DNA of 8,176 nucleotides from Comamonadaceae bacterium (GCA_947460165.1 CANHKH010000135.1:1-8176), one strand, 5' to 3'. Counted from the first letter of the stretch, positions 1 to 7,183 are shown. Notes: a model not told the origin generated them from the sequence alone. Numbers and translations: made by a program.

Positions 1-721
1 CCGCCGCCGCGATGTTGCCCATGTCCCAGCCGACCGCATTGAAAGCCAGCGAGGCGCCGGCTGCGGCGCCCGAGGTGACGGCGGTACCGGCTTTGCTCTG
101 GGCCTCAAGCGCGGCGCTGTTGACCGCCTGCACCACCAAGTCGCCGTCGGTGGTCTCAAGCGTGCTGTCTTCCACGTAGGCCAGCACCTGGCCGTTGAAC
201 TGGTTCCAGGCAAAGGTGCCGCCAAAGGCCATTTGCATGCCCGAGCCGCCGCCTTCGGCCGTAGTTTCTGTCGGAGCTTCGGCGGGCGCTTCGCCATCTG
301 TGGCTTCGCTGTCAAACACCGCCATCGATTCGAGCGAGACACTCAAGCTGCTGTCGTTGCTGGCCAGCACCGCCATGTCGCTGGCGCTGACGGTGCTGCT
401 GAGCAGGTAGGCGGAGACCTTGCGGTCAACCGTGTTGGTGGTCGAGGCGATGCCCACCTTGAGCGTGTCAAGCTTGGGGATGTCGGCCGAAAAGCCTTCA
501 CTGGTGGCGCTAAAGCTCGCCAGGTCCTGGGCGATCAAGGCGATCGCTCCGGCGCTGCTCACATCGGAGCCTTCGACCCAGGCCTGGGTGTTGCCCTCGA
601 CCTTGTTGCGCGCGATCTTGCCATTGGCCAAGGCGCTGGTTTCGTTGAGCGCGTAGACATTGAGCGCGCCCACTTCCAGCTCGGAATTGGCCACAAAGGC
701 TTGCACATCGTGGTCGATGTT
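1..721 (-). repeat. degenerate protein-level repeats of the LEPR-XLL protein
   Basis: Four units align on N-x(4-8)-[VT]-x-A-[FWY]-[VL]-x-x-S, followed after 16-18 residues by a second conserved Ala in a context like VYALN, LIAQD, VLASN or VQAVN. The first Ala is at residues 452, 491, 548 and 625, giving periods of 39, 57 and 77. A fifth unit starts with GASLAFN at 666-672 and is cut by the edge. The DNA itself is not repetitive, so these are old, diverged copies rather than recent tandem duplications. The pattern resembles the AVN...A[YF][IV] repeats seen in other giant bacterial adhesins (family knowledge). Confidence 0.7.
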
Positions 722-2053
722 GCTGATGTGCAAGCCCACCAGAGACGACATCACCGAGCCGTAGACGCCAGCGTTCTCGCCGTCTTCATTGCCCGCGCCG
801 TCCAGGCTGGCTGCCGAAATTTGCACCAGGCCATCGGTACTGCTGATGCGCGTGGGATTGGCGGTGCTCGCTTCGCTGCCCAGCCGCGCCACCGTGCTGC
901 GCACCAGATCGATCTGCGTCCAGCCCAGCTCAAAGCCCTCTAGCGCCTGGCCGGCTTGGGTGTCCTTGCTCAGACCGGTGATCTCGCCATCGGCCATGTC
1001 GAGCACCACCGAGGCATCGGTCCAGTCGATGGCCTCGATCAGCAGGCCCACGCCCGGGTTGCCTTCGTCGTCAGCCATGGGCGCGACGCTGATGTCCACG
1101 CCCCCTTCGACCAGCGCTTCGGTGGTCTGCGCCAAATCAAGCGCCAGACGCCCGCCAATCAAGCCGTCGTTGGCCGCCAGGGCCCAGCGCGACTCGGTGA
1201 TGGCGCTGAGCATCAGGCTCTGCGCGGTGATTTGCGCGCCGTCGGCGACCCGCACGCGCGCCGTGGTGCTGCCGTTGACCTCGTAGTAGCCGGTCAGCGT
1301 GACCTCCTGCTCAAGCTCAACCGAGACCTGCGCAGCCAGCACCAGATTGCCCACCACCTGCACGGAGCCAGCCACGTCGATGCTCGCACTGAGCTCCAGA
1401 TCGTCGGCGCCGATGGTGAGCTGGCCCAGATCGCCAGCGAAACTGTCTCGGGCCATCAGCAGCACATTGTTCTGTCCGGTCAGCGTGCTGGTGCTGGGTA
1501 TGGAGATCGACTCGACGTCGACCGACAGGCTGGTCGAGCCGAGGTCGACGTTGTCGATGATCAGGCGGTCTATGCCGCCTTCTCCGCGTATGCCCAAAAT
1601 GCTGCTGGGCTTGGCAAACACGAACTCATAGGGCGATGGGCCATCCGTGCTCGACAGGCGCAGCATGCCGTTGGCGTCGTTGCTCAGGCTCATTTGGCTG
1701 TCGCCGTCGCCCAGATCAAGCACCAGGGCCTGGAGTTGCGAATTGAGCTTGAGCAGCGAGGAGGTCGAGCCGGTCCAGTTGAGCTTGCTGTTTTGCTGCG
1801 ACTGCGGCCGCGTCAGATCGATCAGCGTGGCGATGCTGGAGATGGCCTCCAAATCGAGCGGATCGGCCATGCGTTTGTTGGCGCTGTGCTCGAGGTTTTC
1901 CACCACCAGGGGCTGATCGGCGTCGGCGCGGTTGAACTGAATCAGCGGCTCGGCCGACAGCAAAATGCGGTCCTCCAGGCGCTCAACCGTACTTCGGATG
2001 CGACGAAATGCGTGCCGCACGTGGCTGGGGCTCCAGCGCTTGATGTTTTTCAT
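1..2053 (-). CDS. giant LEPR-XLL-type repeat protein, N-terminal 684 codons (3' end off-window)
   Basis: An open frame of 684 codons runs off the left edge. The N-terminus is basic (MKNIKRW, then RRIR) and leads to LEDRILLSAE at 26-35, a match to the LEPR-XLL motif that marks very large proteobacterial repeat proteins, with Asp in place of Pro. It has no hydrophobic signal-peptide core. The rest is rich in Ser, Thr, Ala, Gly, Asp and Val with alternating beta-strand character, as in filamentous adhesins and beta-helix proteins. From residue 445 on there are at least four diverged repeats centred on A[FWY][VL]xxS (452, 491, 548, 625) and a fifth beginning near 668. A flexible acidic Pro/Thr/Gly linker sits at 584-605. 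The ATG at 2053 overlaps the previous stop and has AGGAAA upstream. Likely the secreted or surface cargo of the neighbouring genes (inference). Final size and anchoring cannot be seen. Confidence 0.9.
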   Translation of the reverse strand, partial: MKNIKRWSPSHVRHAFRRIRSTVERLEDRILLSAEPLIQFNRADADQPLVVENLEHSANKRMADPLDLEAISSIATLIDLTRPQSQQNSKLNWTGSTSSLLKLNSQLQALVLDLGDGDSQMSLSNDANGMLRLSSTDGPSPYEFVFAKPSSILGIRGEGGIDRLIIDNVDLGSTSLSVDVESISIPSTSTLTGQNNVLLMARDSFAGDLGQLTIGADDLELSASIDVAGSVQVVGNLVLAAQVSVELEQEVTLTGYYEVNGSTTARVRVADGAQITAQSLMLSAITESRWALAANDGLIGGRLALDLAQTTEALVEGGVDISVAPMADDEGNPGVGLLIEAIDWTDASVVLDMADGEITGLSKDTQAGQALEGFELGWTQIDLVRSTVARLGSEASTANPTRISSTDGLVQISAASLDGAGNEDGENAGVYGSVMSSLVGLHISNIDHDVQAFVANSELEVGALNVYALNETSALANGKIARNKVEGNTQAWVEGSDVSSAGAIALIAQDLASFSATSEGFSADIPKLDTLKVGIASTTNTVDRKVSAYLLSSTVSASDMAVLASNDSSLSVSLESMAVFDSEATDGEAPAEAPTETTAEGGGSGMQMAFGGTFAWNQFNGQVLAYVEDSTLETTDGDLVVQAVNSAALEAQSKAGTAVTSGAAAGASLAFNAVGWDMGNIAAA
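1952..1978 (-). other. LEPR-XLL-type N-terminal motif (LEDRILLSA)
   Basis: Codons 26-34 encode LEDRILLSA, preceded by a basic amphipathic stretch and followed by EPLIQF. Family consensus is LEPRxLLSA; every position agrees except P to D at residue 28. The position within the first 35 residues suits a sorting or recognition signal (inference). Confidence 0.8.
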
Positions 2054-2997
2054 GTCCAACTTTCCTGCACAGATGCTTGCCGCCCATTGGCAGCAGGCCC
2101 GGCCGCGACGAGCACGGCGCGGGTTTGGGCGCGGCTGAGCGCGCCATACACAATCACAAAACCTTGTCCTTGTGGGTCCAGACCGGCGTGGATCCAACCC
2201 AATTCCTGCTGCGCCCAGGCGGCCAGCACATCGGGGTGCTGCGCCAGGTCCAGACCCCATTGATCACACAAGGGCTGGAGCGAAGCCAGCACCGAGTTGA
2301 CCTGTAATCCACTGCCGTACAGCCGCAGACCCACGCCCCGGCGCGCACTGTCCTGCTCGCGCACCATCAGCAGCCGCTGGTCCTGCCAATTCGGCGCGGC
2401 CCGCATCGCGGCCTGCAAGGCATCGGCCATGGCCGAATAAACCGGGCGCACAGGCGCGGACAGGTTCTCGTCCTCGCGGAGCAGCCGCGCCATGGCCGCG
2501 CCATCGAGACCGGAGATGCGCCAGTACTCGGTCTGGCGGCTGGGCCTGCGCTCAGACGCAGGCAGATCGGCGCGCCACTTGCACGACTGGATCTGCAAGG
2601 CGACTTGGCGCTGCTCGGGCGGGCGCGTGCGCATGTCGGGCGCGGGCAGCGCAAACTCAAGGTAGACCTTGGCCACCACCTGGCTGCTGGCCTGCTCCAA
2701 GCCCAGCCCGATCTGACGGGCACGGGGCCACACCGATCTGAACCACTGCGCATCGGCCGCCGGCATGGCCAGGCGCTCGGGCAGGCCTTGCAGCCGCTCG
2801 ACCGAGACCCCCGACGGGGAAAAGCCGGCCAACCAGCGGCCGCAGTCCAGACCGGCCGCAGACAGCCGCACCGAAGATTCGCCGCCGGTGATGGGCAGAC
2901 CCTCTAGCTCGCCGAGCATGGCGCGCAGGGTGCGCTCGGCCGGCACGTTCCACGCCGGCCAGGGCGGCATAGACAATCGCGAAAGGGTGCTGATCAT
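2050..2997 (-). CDS. conserved-context hypothetical soluble protein (315 aa) between the SecA-like motor and the LEPR-XLL cargo
   Basis: I do not recognise this family. The 315 residues contain no signal peptide and no membrane segment, so it is probably cytoplasmic. It is rich in tryptophan (about twelve) and mixed alpha/beta in appearance. Two similar hairpin-like blocks are visible: residues 97-115 (GLGLEQ ... VVAKVYLEF) and 267-287 (GWIHAGLD ... GFVIVYGAL), with a weaker third from 221 (GVGLRLYGSGL). It starts within the stop of the SecA-like gene and its stop overlaps the start of the large repeat protein, both as ATGA. There is no good ribosome site before the ATG at 2997 (only a G run at 3002-3007), so translation probably depends on coupling. 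By analogy with the Asp proteins of Gram-positive accessory Sec systems it could be a cargo chaperone or SecA adaptor; this is a guess from position. It is not the missing C-terminal half of SecA, whose scaffold and wing motifs I cannot find in it. Confidence 0.85.
   Translation of the reverse strand: MISTLSRLSMPPWPAWNVPAERTLRAMLGELEGLPITGGESSVRLSAAGLDCGRWLAGFSPSGVSVERLQGLPERLAMPAADAQWFRSVWPRARQIGLGLEQASSQVVAKVYLEFALPAPDMRTRPPEQRQVALQIQSCKWRADLPASERRPSRQTEYWRISGLDGAAMARLLREDENLSAPVRPVYSAMADALQAAMRAAPNWQDQRLLMVREQDSARRGVGLRLYGSGLQVNSVLASLQPLCDQWGLDLAQHPDVLAAWAQQELGWIHAGLDPQGQGFVIVYGALSRAQTRAVLVAAGPAANGRQASVQESWT
2061..2066 (-). promoter_or_regulatory. ribosome binding site for the LEPR-XLL gene
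   Basis: AGGAAA on the minus strand, 7 bases before the ATG at 2053 and inside the end of the 315-residue protein gene. It supports strong initiation of the cargo gene beside simple coupling. Confidence 0.7.
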
Positions 2998-5015
2998 GAC
3001 GCCCCCCGCTGCTCAAAAGGCAGGGCCGAAGCCAGCCAGTCGTCATGGCGCAGCACCGAAAAGCGGCGCGCAAACGCATCGGCCTCGGCGCGCGCCTGCG
3101 ACCACACAAAGGCCCAGCGCACCAAGGGCGCAAGCCAGGCCGGCACCTGGCCGCTGAACAGGCGCAGCAGCTGGCGCAAAGGCACCGGCATGTAGCGCAC
3201 CGCCAGGTTGTCCTGCAGGCACAGGTGCACAGACACACTGCCCGGATCGCCCTGGCGGCCACAGCGGCCGGCCAGCTGGCGGTCGATGCGGGCCGACTCG
3301 TTGATCTCGGCAATCGTCACATGCAGCCCGCCGCTGGCCTCGACCGCCGGGTGCAGCTTGATGTCGGTGCCGCGACCGGCCATGTTGGTGGCAATCGTCA
3401 CCGCACCGCTGCGACCGGCGACGGCGACGATGTCGGCCTCTTTGTCGTGCTCGACCGCGTTGAGCACCACCGGCTGCAAGCCTTGCTGGCGCAGCAACTG
3501 CGCCACGGTCAGGCTGGACTCGACACTGCGCACGCCCACCAGCACCGCACGGCCGCTGCGCTGGAGCTGCACCACTTCGCGCGCCACCCCCTGCCACTTT
3601 TGCGCCGTGTCCGCTGACAGCTGCAGCGGCGCCGTGACGGTGCGCCTAGGGCGGTGGGTGGGAATGCGCGCCACCGGCAGCCGGTACACCCGCCACAACT
3701 CGTCAACCGCCTCCCAGGCCGTTCCCGTGCTGCCCGACAGGCGCGCAAAGCCGCGAAAGAAAGCCTGAAAACTCATTTGTGTGAGTGATTCGTTGGGGTC
3801 GGTGATGGCCACCTGCTCCTTGGCCTCGATGGCCTGGTGCAGGCCCGCAGTCAGCGTGCGCCCGGGCGTCATGCGACCGGTGAACTCATCGAGCAGCACA
3901 ATCTCGCCCTCGTGCACCAGGTACTGGTGGCCAGGCATGAAAAAGGAGTGCACCTGCAAGGCCTGGCGCAGCAGCTCCTCGCGCCGTGGGGCAGGCCGCC
4001 ACACCGGCGGCAGTTGCTCGGCCAGGCGGGCCAGCGCGGCCAGCGCGCCGCCCCTGAGCTCAACGGTGCGGGTGCGCGCCACGCGCTCGTAATCGCGACC
4101 GGGCTCGAGCTGCGGGGCCAGCTGCGCCAGCAAGATCGCCGCCTCGGACAGCCCCCGGCTGGGCCGGCGCGCCGACAAAATCAAGGGCGTGACAGCCTCG
4201 TCGATGAGCACGCTGTCGGCCTCGTCGACGATGGCCGTGTGCAGGCCGCGCACCAGCAGCAGGGGTGTGGTCGAGGGGTCTGCACTTTGGCCCAGCCAGC
4301 GCGAAAAATCCTGCCAATGGGCATCTTGCCCGGCACTGGCGGCGAGCCGGTCGCGCAAATGGTCGGCGAGCAATTCCTTGGGCGTGACATAGACCACATC
4401 GGCCTCGTACAGGCCGGGCCTGCGCTCGGCCTCGACCTGCGCATGCACCGAAGCGAGGCTGACACCGCAGGCCGCGTACAGCGCCTGCATGGTCTGGGCA
4501 TCGCGCTCGGCCAGGTAGTCGTTGGCTGTGATCACATGGCAAGGCCGCCCGCTCCAGCCGGCCAGCACGGCCGCCAACGCGACGGTGAGCGTCTTGCCCT
4601 CGCCGGTGGCCATCTCAGCCAGCCAGCCCTGGTGCAGGGCCAGCGCGCCCATCATCTGCACGGGGTAGGGCCGCATGCCCAGCACGCGGCGCGCCTGCTG
4701 GCCCACCAAGGCCAGCGCATGCACCAGCTCGCCCTTGGCGTGCAGCGGGTCGCGCCGCAGCTGCTCCTGGGCCAGCCTGAGCGCCTGCGCCAGCGCCGTC
4801 TCGTCCAGCGCATCGAGCCGCTCGCACTGGGCGTGACAGGCCAGCGCCAGCTGCCACAGCGGCGACACATGAAAACCGCGGCGGCGCCACCAGCCGTGCG
4901 CGCGGTCCACCCAAGCGTCCAGCCCCTTGGGCAGTTTCTCCAGCGCGCGCAGCCGGTGCGGCGCAGCCGCAGCCGCGCCACCGGCGCTGAGCAGGGGCGG
5001 CCAGGTTGCGCTCAT
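2994..5015 (-). CDS. SecA-like motor ATPase lacking the two-helix finger, wing and zinc tail
   Basis: A 673-residue SecA paralogue, against about 900 in Escherichia coli SecA. The motor is intact: Q-motif region MRPYPVQ (114-120), Walker A MATGEGKT (135-142), NDYLAERD (165-172), Walker B VDEADSVLIDEA (263-274), LLDEFTGRMTPGR (374-386), SGSTGTA (427-433), ATNMAGRGTDI (542-552) and RIDRQLAGRCGRQGD (576-590). The cross-linking (PPXD) region at about 283-372 is present but short. The protein stops just after a helix (RAEADAFARRFSVLRHDD, 642-659) that matches the first turns of the SecA scaffold helix, so most of the scaffold, the wing, the two-helix finger and the CxC zinc site are missing. The start at 5015 is chosen over 5060 from its ATGA overlap and good ribosome site. 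It should hydrolyse ATP; use of SecYEG is unproven. A housekeeping SecA is ruled out by the missing parts. Confidence 0.93.
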   Translation of the reverse strand: MSATWPPLLSAGGAAAAAPHRLRALEKLPKGLDAWVDRAHGWWRRRGFHVSPLWQLALACHAQCERLDALDETALAQALRLAQEQLRRDPLHAKGELVHALALVGQQARRVLGMRPYPVQMMGALALHQGWLAEMATGEGKTLTVALAAVLAGWSGRPCHVITANDYLAERDAQTMQALYAACGVSLASVHAQVEAERRPGLYEADVVYVTPKELLADHLRDRLAASAGQDAHWQDFSRWLGQSADPSTTPLLLVRGLHTAIVDEADSVLIDEAVTPLILSARRPSRGLSEAAILLAQLAPQLEPGRDYERVARTRTVELRGGALAALARLAEQLPPVWRPAPRREELLRQALQVHSFFMPGHQYLVHEGEIVLLDEFTGRMTPGRTLTAGLHQAIEAKEQVAITDPNESLTQMSFQAFFRGFARLSGSTGTAWEAVDELWRVYRLPVARIPTHRPRRTVTAPLQLSADTAQKWQGVAREVVQLQRSGRAVLVGVRSVESSLTVAQLLRQQGLQPVVLNAVEHDKEADIVAVAGRSGAVTIATNMAGRGTDIKLHPAVEASGGLHVTIAEINESARIDRQLAGRCGRQGDPGSVSVHLCLQDNLAVRYMPVPLRQLLRLFSGQVPAWLAPLVRWAFVWSQARAEADAFARRFSVLRHDDWLASALPFEQRGAS
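4590..4613 (-). other. Walker A motif of the SecA-like ATPase
   Basis: The codons read MATGEGKT. Housekeeping SecA proteins usually have M[RK]TGEGKT; here the basic residue is replaced by alanine (A136). The catalytic lysine and threonine are kept, so nucleotide binding should be preserved. Confidence 0.9.
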
Positions 5016-7183
5016 ACGCGGAACTTCCTTTGCAGGAACTGGCGGGCGCCGCGCTCCCACTGCACCAGCAGGGGCGAGTCGGGCAAGGTGATGCGCATGG
5101 TGCCCAGCCGCCCATGCAGGCGGCGCAGGGCTTGCGCCTGCCCCTGCGGCGGCAGCTGGGCGTGGATGCGAAAGAAGGGCTCGGCGGCGGCCAGGCCCTT
5201 GGTGTCGCCGCTTTGCACCGCGATGTCACCGCCGCCGGCCATGCCCAGCGCCGCTGAGGGGAGCTGGCCTTGCTCGAAAGGCATGATCTCGGTGCTGGCC
5301 GAGCGCACATTGAACTCCTGCTGGCCGCCTATGCGGATCTCGCTGTAGACCACACCGGCCTCAAACAAGTGGGTGCTGACCTGCGGCAGCACCGCCACAA
5401 ACCGCCAGCTGCGGTCGTCGACCACCGTGCCCAGGCTGGCGCCGCGGCCTATCCACTGGCCGCGGCTGGCCTCGAGCTCGCTGGCACTCCAGATGCCCTC
5501 AATCGGCGCAAGCACGAGCAACTGCTTTTGCTGCTGCAGCAGCTGGGCGATCTTTTCTTCAACGGCTTGGCGCTGGCGCACCAGCGGTTGTAAATTGGCC
5601 ATCGCCATGCTGACGGCCTGCAGCTCTTGCGCCAGCAACTGCTCGCGCTGACGCCTGGCCGCACGGACCTCGTAGTCAAGCTCAGGGTTGTCGAGCCGCG
5701 CCAGCGGCTGCCCGGCCTGGACCCAGCTGCCCGGACGCACCAGCACCTGCACCAGCGTGCCGCCGCTTTCGCTGTAAAGCTCGCGAAAATCGCTGGCCTG
5801 CAGCACGCCCTTGACCCGCACACGCTCGGGCATGGGCACGCCCGCGAGCACCGCAAAGGCCGCAGCGCCTATGACTGCGGTGCTGGTGACCGCGCGCAGG
5901 CGCTGGTGCTCAAGCCGAGGGCTGCTCACCAGGTATTTGCCGAACTTGAGCAGCGGCAATGCGATGGCGGTGAAAAAAATGATCCAGGCCAGCGCGATGC
6001 CCACCTCCAGGTACTGCTCGGCGATGAAAAAAATGATGGTCGACATCAGCATCAACCAGTAGCTCAGGCTGATCACGCCGTAGGCGGGCAGCAGCCAGGC
6101 TTCTTTGCGCGTGCGCGCGGCCGGCTCGGCGTTTTTCACGCCCAGCGCAAAGCGCTCGCCCAGGTACTTGAGCTGATCGCGCGAGCGCTGAAACAAATTG
6201 GGCACATCGAGCCAATCGACCAGCATGTGGTAGCCGTCAAAGCGCATGAGCGGATTGAGGTTGAACAGCAGGGTCGAGACGCTGGCCACAAAAATCACGT
6301 TGTAGGCCAGCGCATTGACCACGCCAGGCGCACTGTGGGCCCACACCAGCGCCGCAACAGCGGCCACCGCAAACTCGGCCAGCACACCGCTGGCGCCGAC
6401 CAGCATGCGATGAAAGCGGCTTCTGAAACCCCAGCTGGCCGTGGCATCCATATACGGCAAGGGCGCAAACAAAAGCAGCATCACGCCCATCTTGTGGACC
6501 TCGCCGCCATAGCGCTTGCAAGCCGCCGCGTGGCCGAATTCGTGCACCAGCTTGGCCAGCACCAGGCCGACATAGAGCAGGCCCAGGTTGCCCGGCGCGA
6601 GCAGGCCGGCCGACTGGTCAAACAGGCGCTGCGATTCGTCCGCCAGCGCCTTGATGCCCAGCACCAGCAGCACCAAGTAGCACAGGGCGCCGACCGGGCC
6701 GAAGATGAGCCGGATCAGCGGCATGGACCGATCGAGGGCGCGGTCCGGATCGATCAGCGGCACCTTGATGGCCAGAAAGCCCAGGATCAGCGCCTTGATT
6801 TCACGCCCGCGCCGCTCGCGGTAACGCTCGAACAGGCTGGCGGCCGCCGCGCCGCGGTCAAACTGCAGCAAATTGGACAGGTGCAACTGGCCCAGCAGCT
6901 GCACCACCTCTTCTTGCGTCAGCGCCAGCTCGGGCTCGAGCTCGATCAGCTCGCTCCAGACCTCGTCGATGGTGCGGTCGGTCCCCAGCCGGCTGACGAA
7001 AGCATAGGCGTCGGCGGTGACCCGGAAAAAGTCGCTGCTCAGGCTGTCGCGCAGCACCACCCAGTCCTGGCCCCGAAAGGTCTGCCGGTGCGCCCGCACG
7101 CTGCTGCGCAGGCAGGCGCGCACGCCGGCCACCCGGTGCCAGGCATCGCTGTAGGTCCGTCCGCTGGCCTGGTCCATGCTCAT
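5012..7183 (-). CDS. PqqD-like / M50 metalloprotease / HlyD adaptor fusion protein (putative peptide zinc metalloprotease type)
   Basis: A 723-residue three-part membrane protein. Residues about 37-110 form a PqqD-like winged-helix domain (WVVLRDSLSSDFFRVT, then TIDEVW and LTQEEVV). The membrane part (about 155-450, roughly eight hydrophobic segments) carries the M50 zinc motif HEFGH at 214-218 and the NLNPLMRFDG motif at 308-317, whose D316 is the expected third zinc ligand, so it looks catalytically competent. A HlyD-type periplasmic part follows: first lipoyl half 469-498, coiled coil about 505-553, second half about 556-590, then beta-barrel. The M50 part recalls YydH, from the Bacillus subtilis yydFGHIJ peptide cluster. 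The ATG at 7183 was chosen because it overlaps the preceding stop as ATGA and has GGGAG upstream; a longer start at 7291 would only add a shadow of the previous gene. Likely role: recognition, cleavage or export of a partner protein at the inner membrane (inference). Confidence 0.93.
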   Translation of the reverse strand: MSMDQASGRTYSDAWHRVAGVRACLRSSVRAHRQTFRGQDWVVLRDSLSSDFFRVTADAYAFVSRLGTDRTIDEVWSELIELEPELALTQEEVVQLLGQLHLSNLLQFDRGAAAASLFERYRERRGREIKALILGFLAIKVPLIDPDRALDRSMPLIRLIFGPVGALCYLVLLVLGIKALADESQRLFDQSAGLLAPGNLGLLYVGLVLAKLVHEFGHAAACKRYGGEVHKMGVMLLLFAPLPYMDATASWGFRSRFHRMLVGASGVLAEFAVAAVAALVWAHSAPGVVNALAYNVIFVASVSTLLFNLNPLMRFDGYHMLVDWLDVPNLFQRSRDQLKYLGERFALGVKNAEPAARTRKEAWLLPAYGVISLSYWLMLMSTIIFFIAEQYLEVGIALAWIIFFTAIALPLLKFGKYLVSSPRLEHQRLRAVTSTAVIGAAAFAVLAGVPMPERVRVKGVLQASDFRELYSESGGTLVQVLVRPGSWVQAGQPLARLDNPELDYEVRAARRQREQLLAQELQAVSMAMANLQPLVRQRQAVEEKIAQLLQQQKQLLVLAPIEGIWSASELEASRGQWIGRGASLGTVVDDRSWRFVAVLPQVSTHLFEAGVVYSEIRIGGQQEFNVRSASTEIMPFEQGQLPSAALGMAGGGDIAVQSGDTKGLAAAEPFFRIHAQLPPQGQAQALRRLHGRLGTMRITLPDSPLLVQWERGARQFLQRKFRV
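5024..5030 (-). promoter_or_regulatory. ribosome binding site for the SecA-like gene
   Basis: AAGGAAG on the minus strand is 8 bases before the ATG at 5015. It decides the start: the alternative ATG at 5060 would overlap the M50 gene by 49 bases. The site lies inside the last codons of the M50-HlyD gene. Confidence 0.75.
6530..6544 (-). other. M50 zinc-binding HEFGH motif
   Basis: Codons 214-218 read CAC GAA TTC GGC CAC, giving HEFGH. The two histidines would bind zinc and the glutamate is the catalytic base. The matching third ligand is D316, codon 6238-6236, in an NPxxxxDG context. Both elements are intact, so this is not a degenerate protease. Confidence 0.92.
6854..7075 (-). other. PqqD-like (RRE-type) domain within the M50-HlyD protein
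   Basis: Residues 37-110 show beta strands (WVVLRD, DFFRVT) followed by helices ending in SNLLQFD. This is the pattern of PqqD and related RiPP recognition elements. PqqD-family domains bind leader peptides of ribosomal peptides. Here the domain faces the cytoplasm if residue 1 is cytoplasmic (inference). The peptide it would bind is not shown by the sequence; the LEPR-XLL leader encoded downstream is a candidate. Confidence 0.75.

Noticed and set aside
1681..1740. A DLGDGDS stretch in the large protein as an RTX or calcium-binding repeat
   Set aside because: It occurs once, lacks the GGxGxDxUx nonapeptide periodicity and is not repeated elsewhere in the window.
956..2263. A 435-codon plus-strand frame opposite the large repeat protein
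   Set aside because: It crosses the start of the LEPR-XLL gene and the end of the 315-residue protein gene and has shadow composition; the minus-strand frame is continuous and meaningful.
2050..2997. The idea that the 315-residue protein is the split-off C-terminal half of SecA
   Set aside because: No scaffold-helix, wing or zinc (CxC) motifs are visible, and it has mixed alpha/beta character instead of long helices.
2994..5015. Housekeeping secA
   Set aside because: The protein lacks the C-terminal third needed by the general SecA, and its neighbours are export and adhesin genes, not the usual cell-division or mutT context.
5016..5060. An upstream ATG at 5060 that would add 15 residues to the SecA-like protein
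   Set aside because: It would overlap the M50-HlyD gene by 49 bases, and AAGGAAG is correctly spaced only for the ATG at 5015, which also fits the ATGA pattern of the operon.
3837..5348. A 503-codon open frame on the plus strand opposite the SecA-like gene
   Set aside because: Its product is dominated by Gln, His, Arg and Gly without domains, as expected from antisense reading of GC-rich codons. It spans a true gene junction, and the minus strand carries clear SecA motifs.
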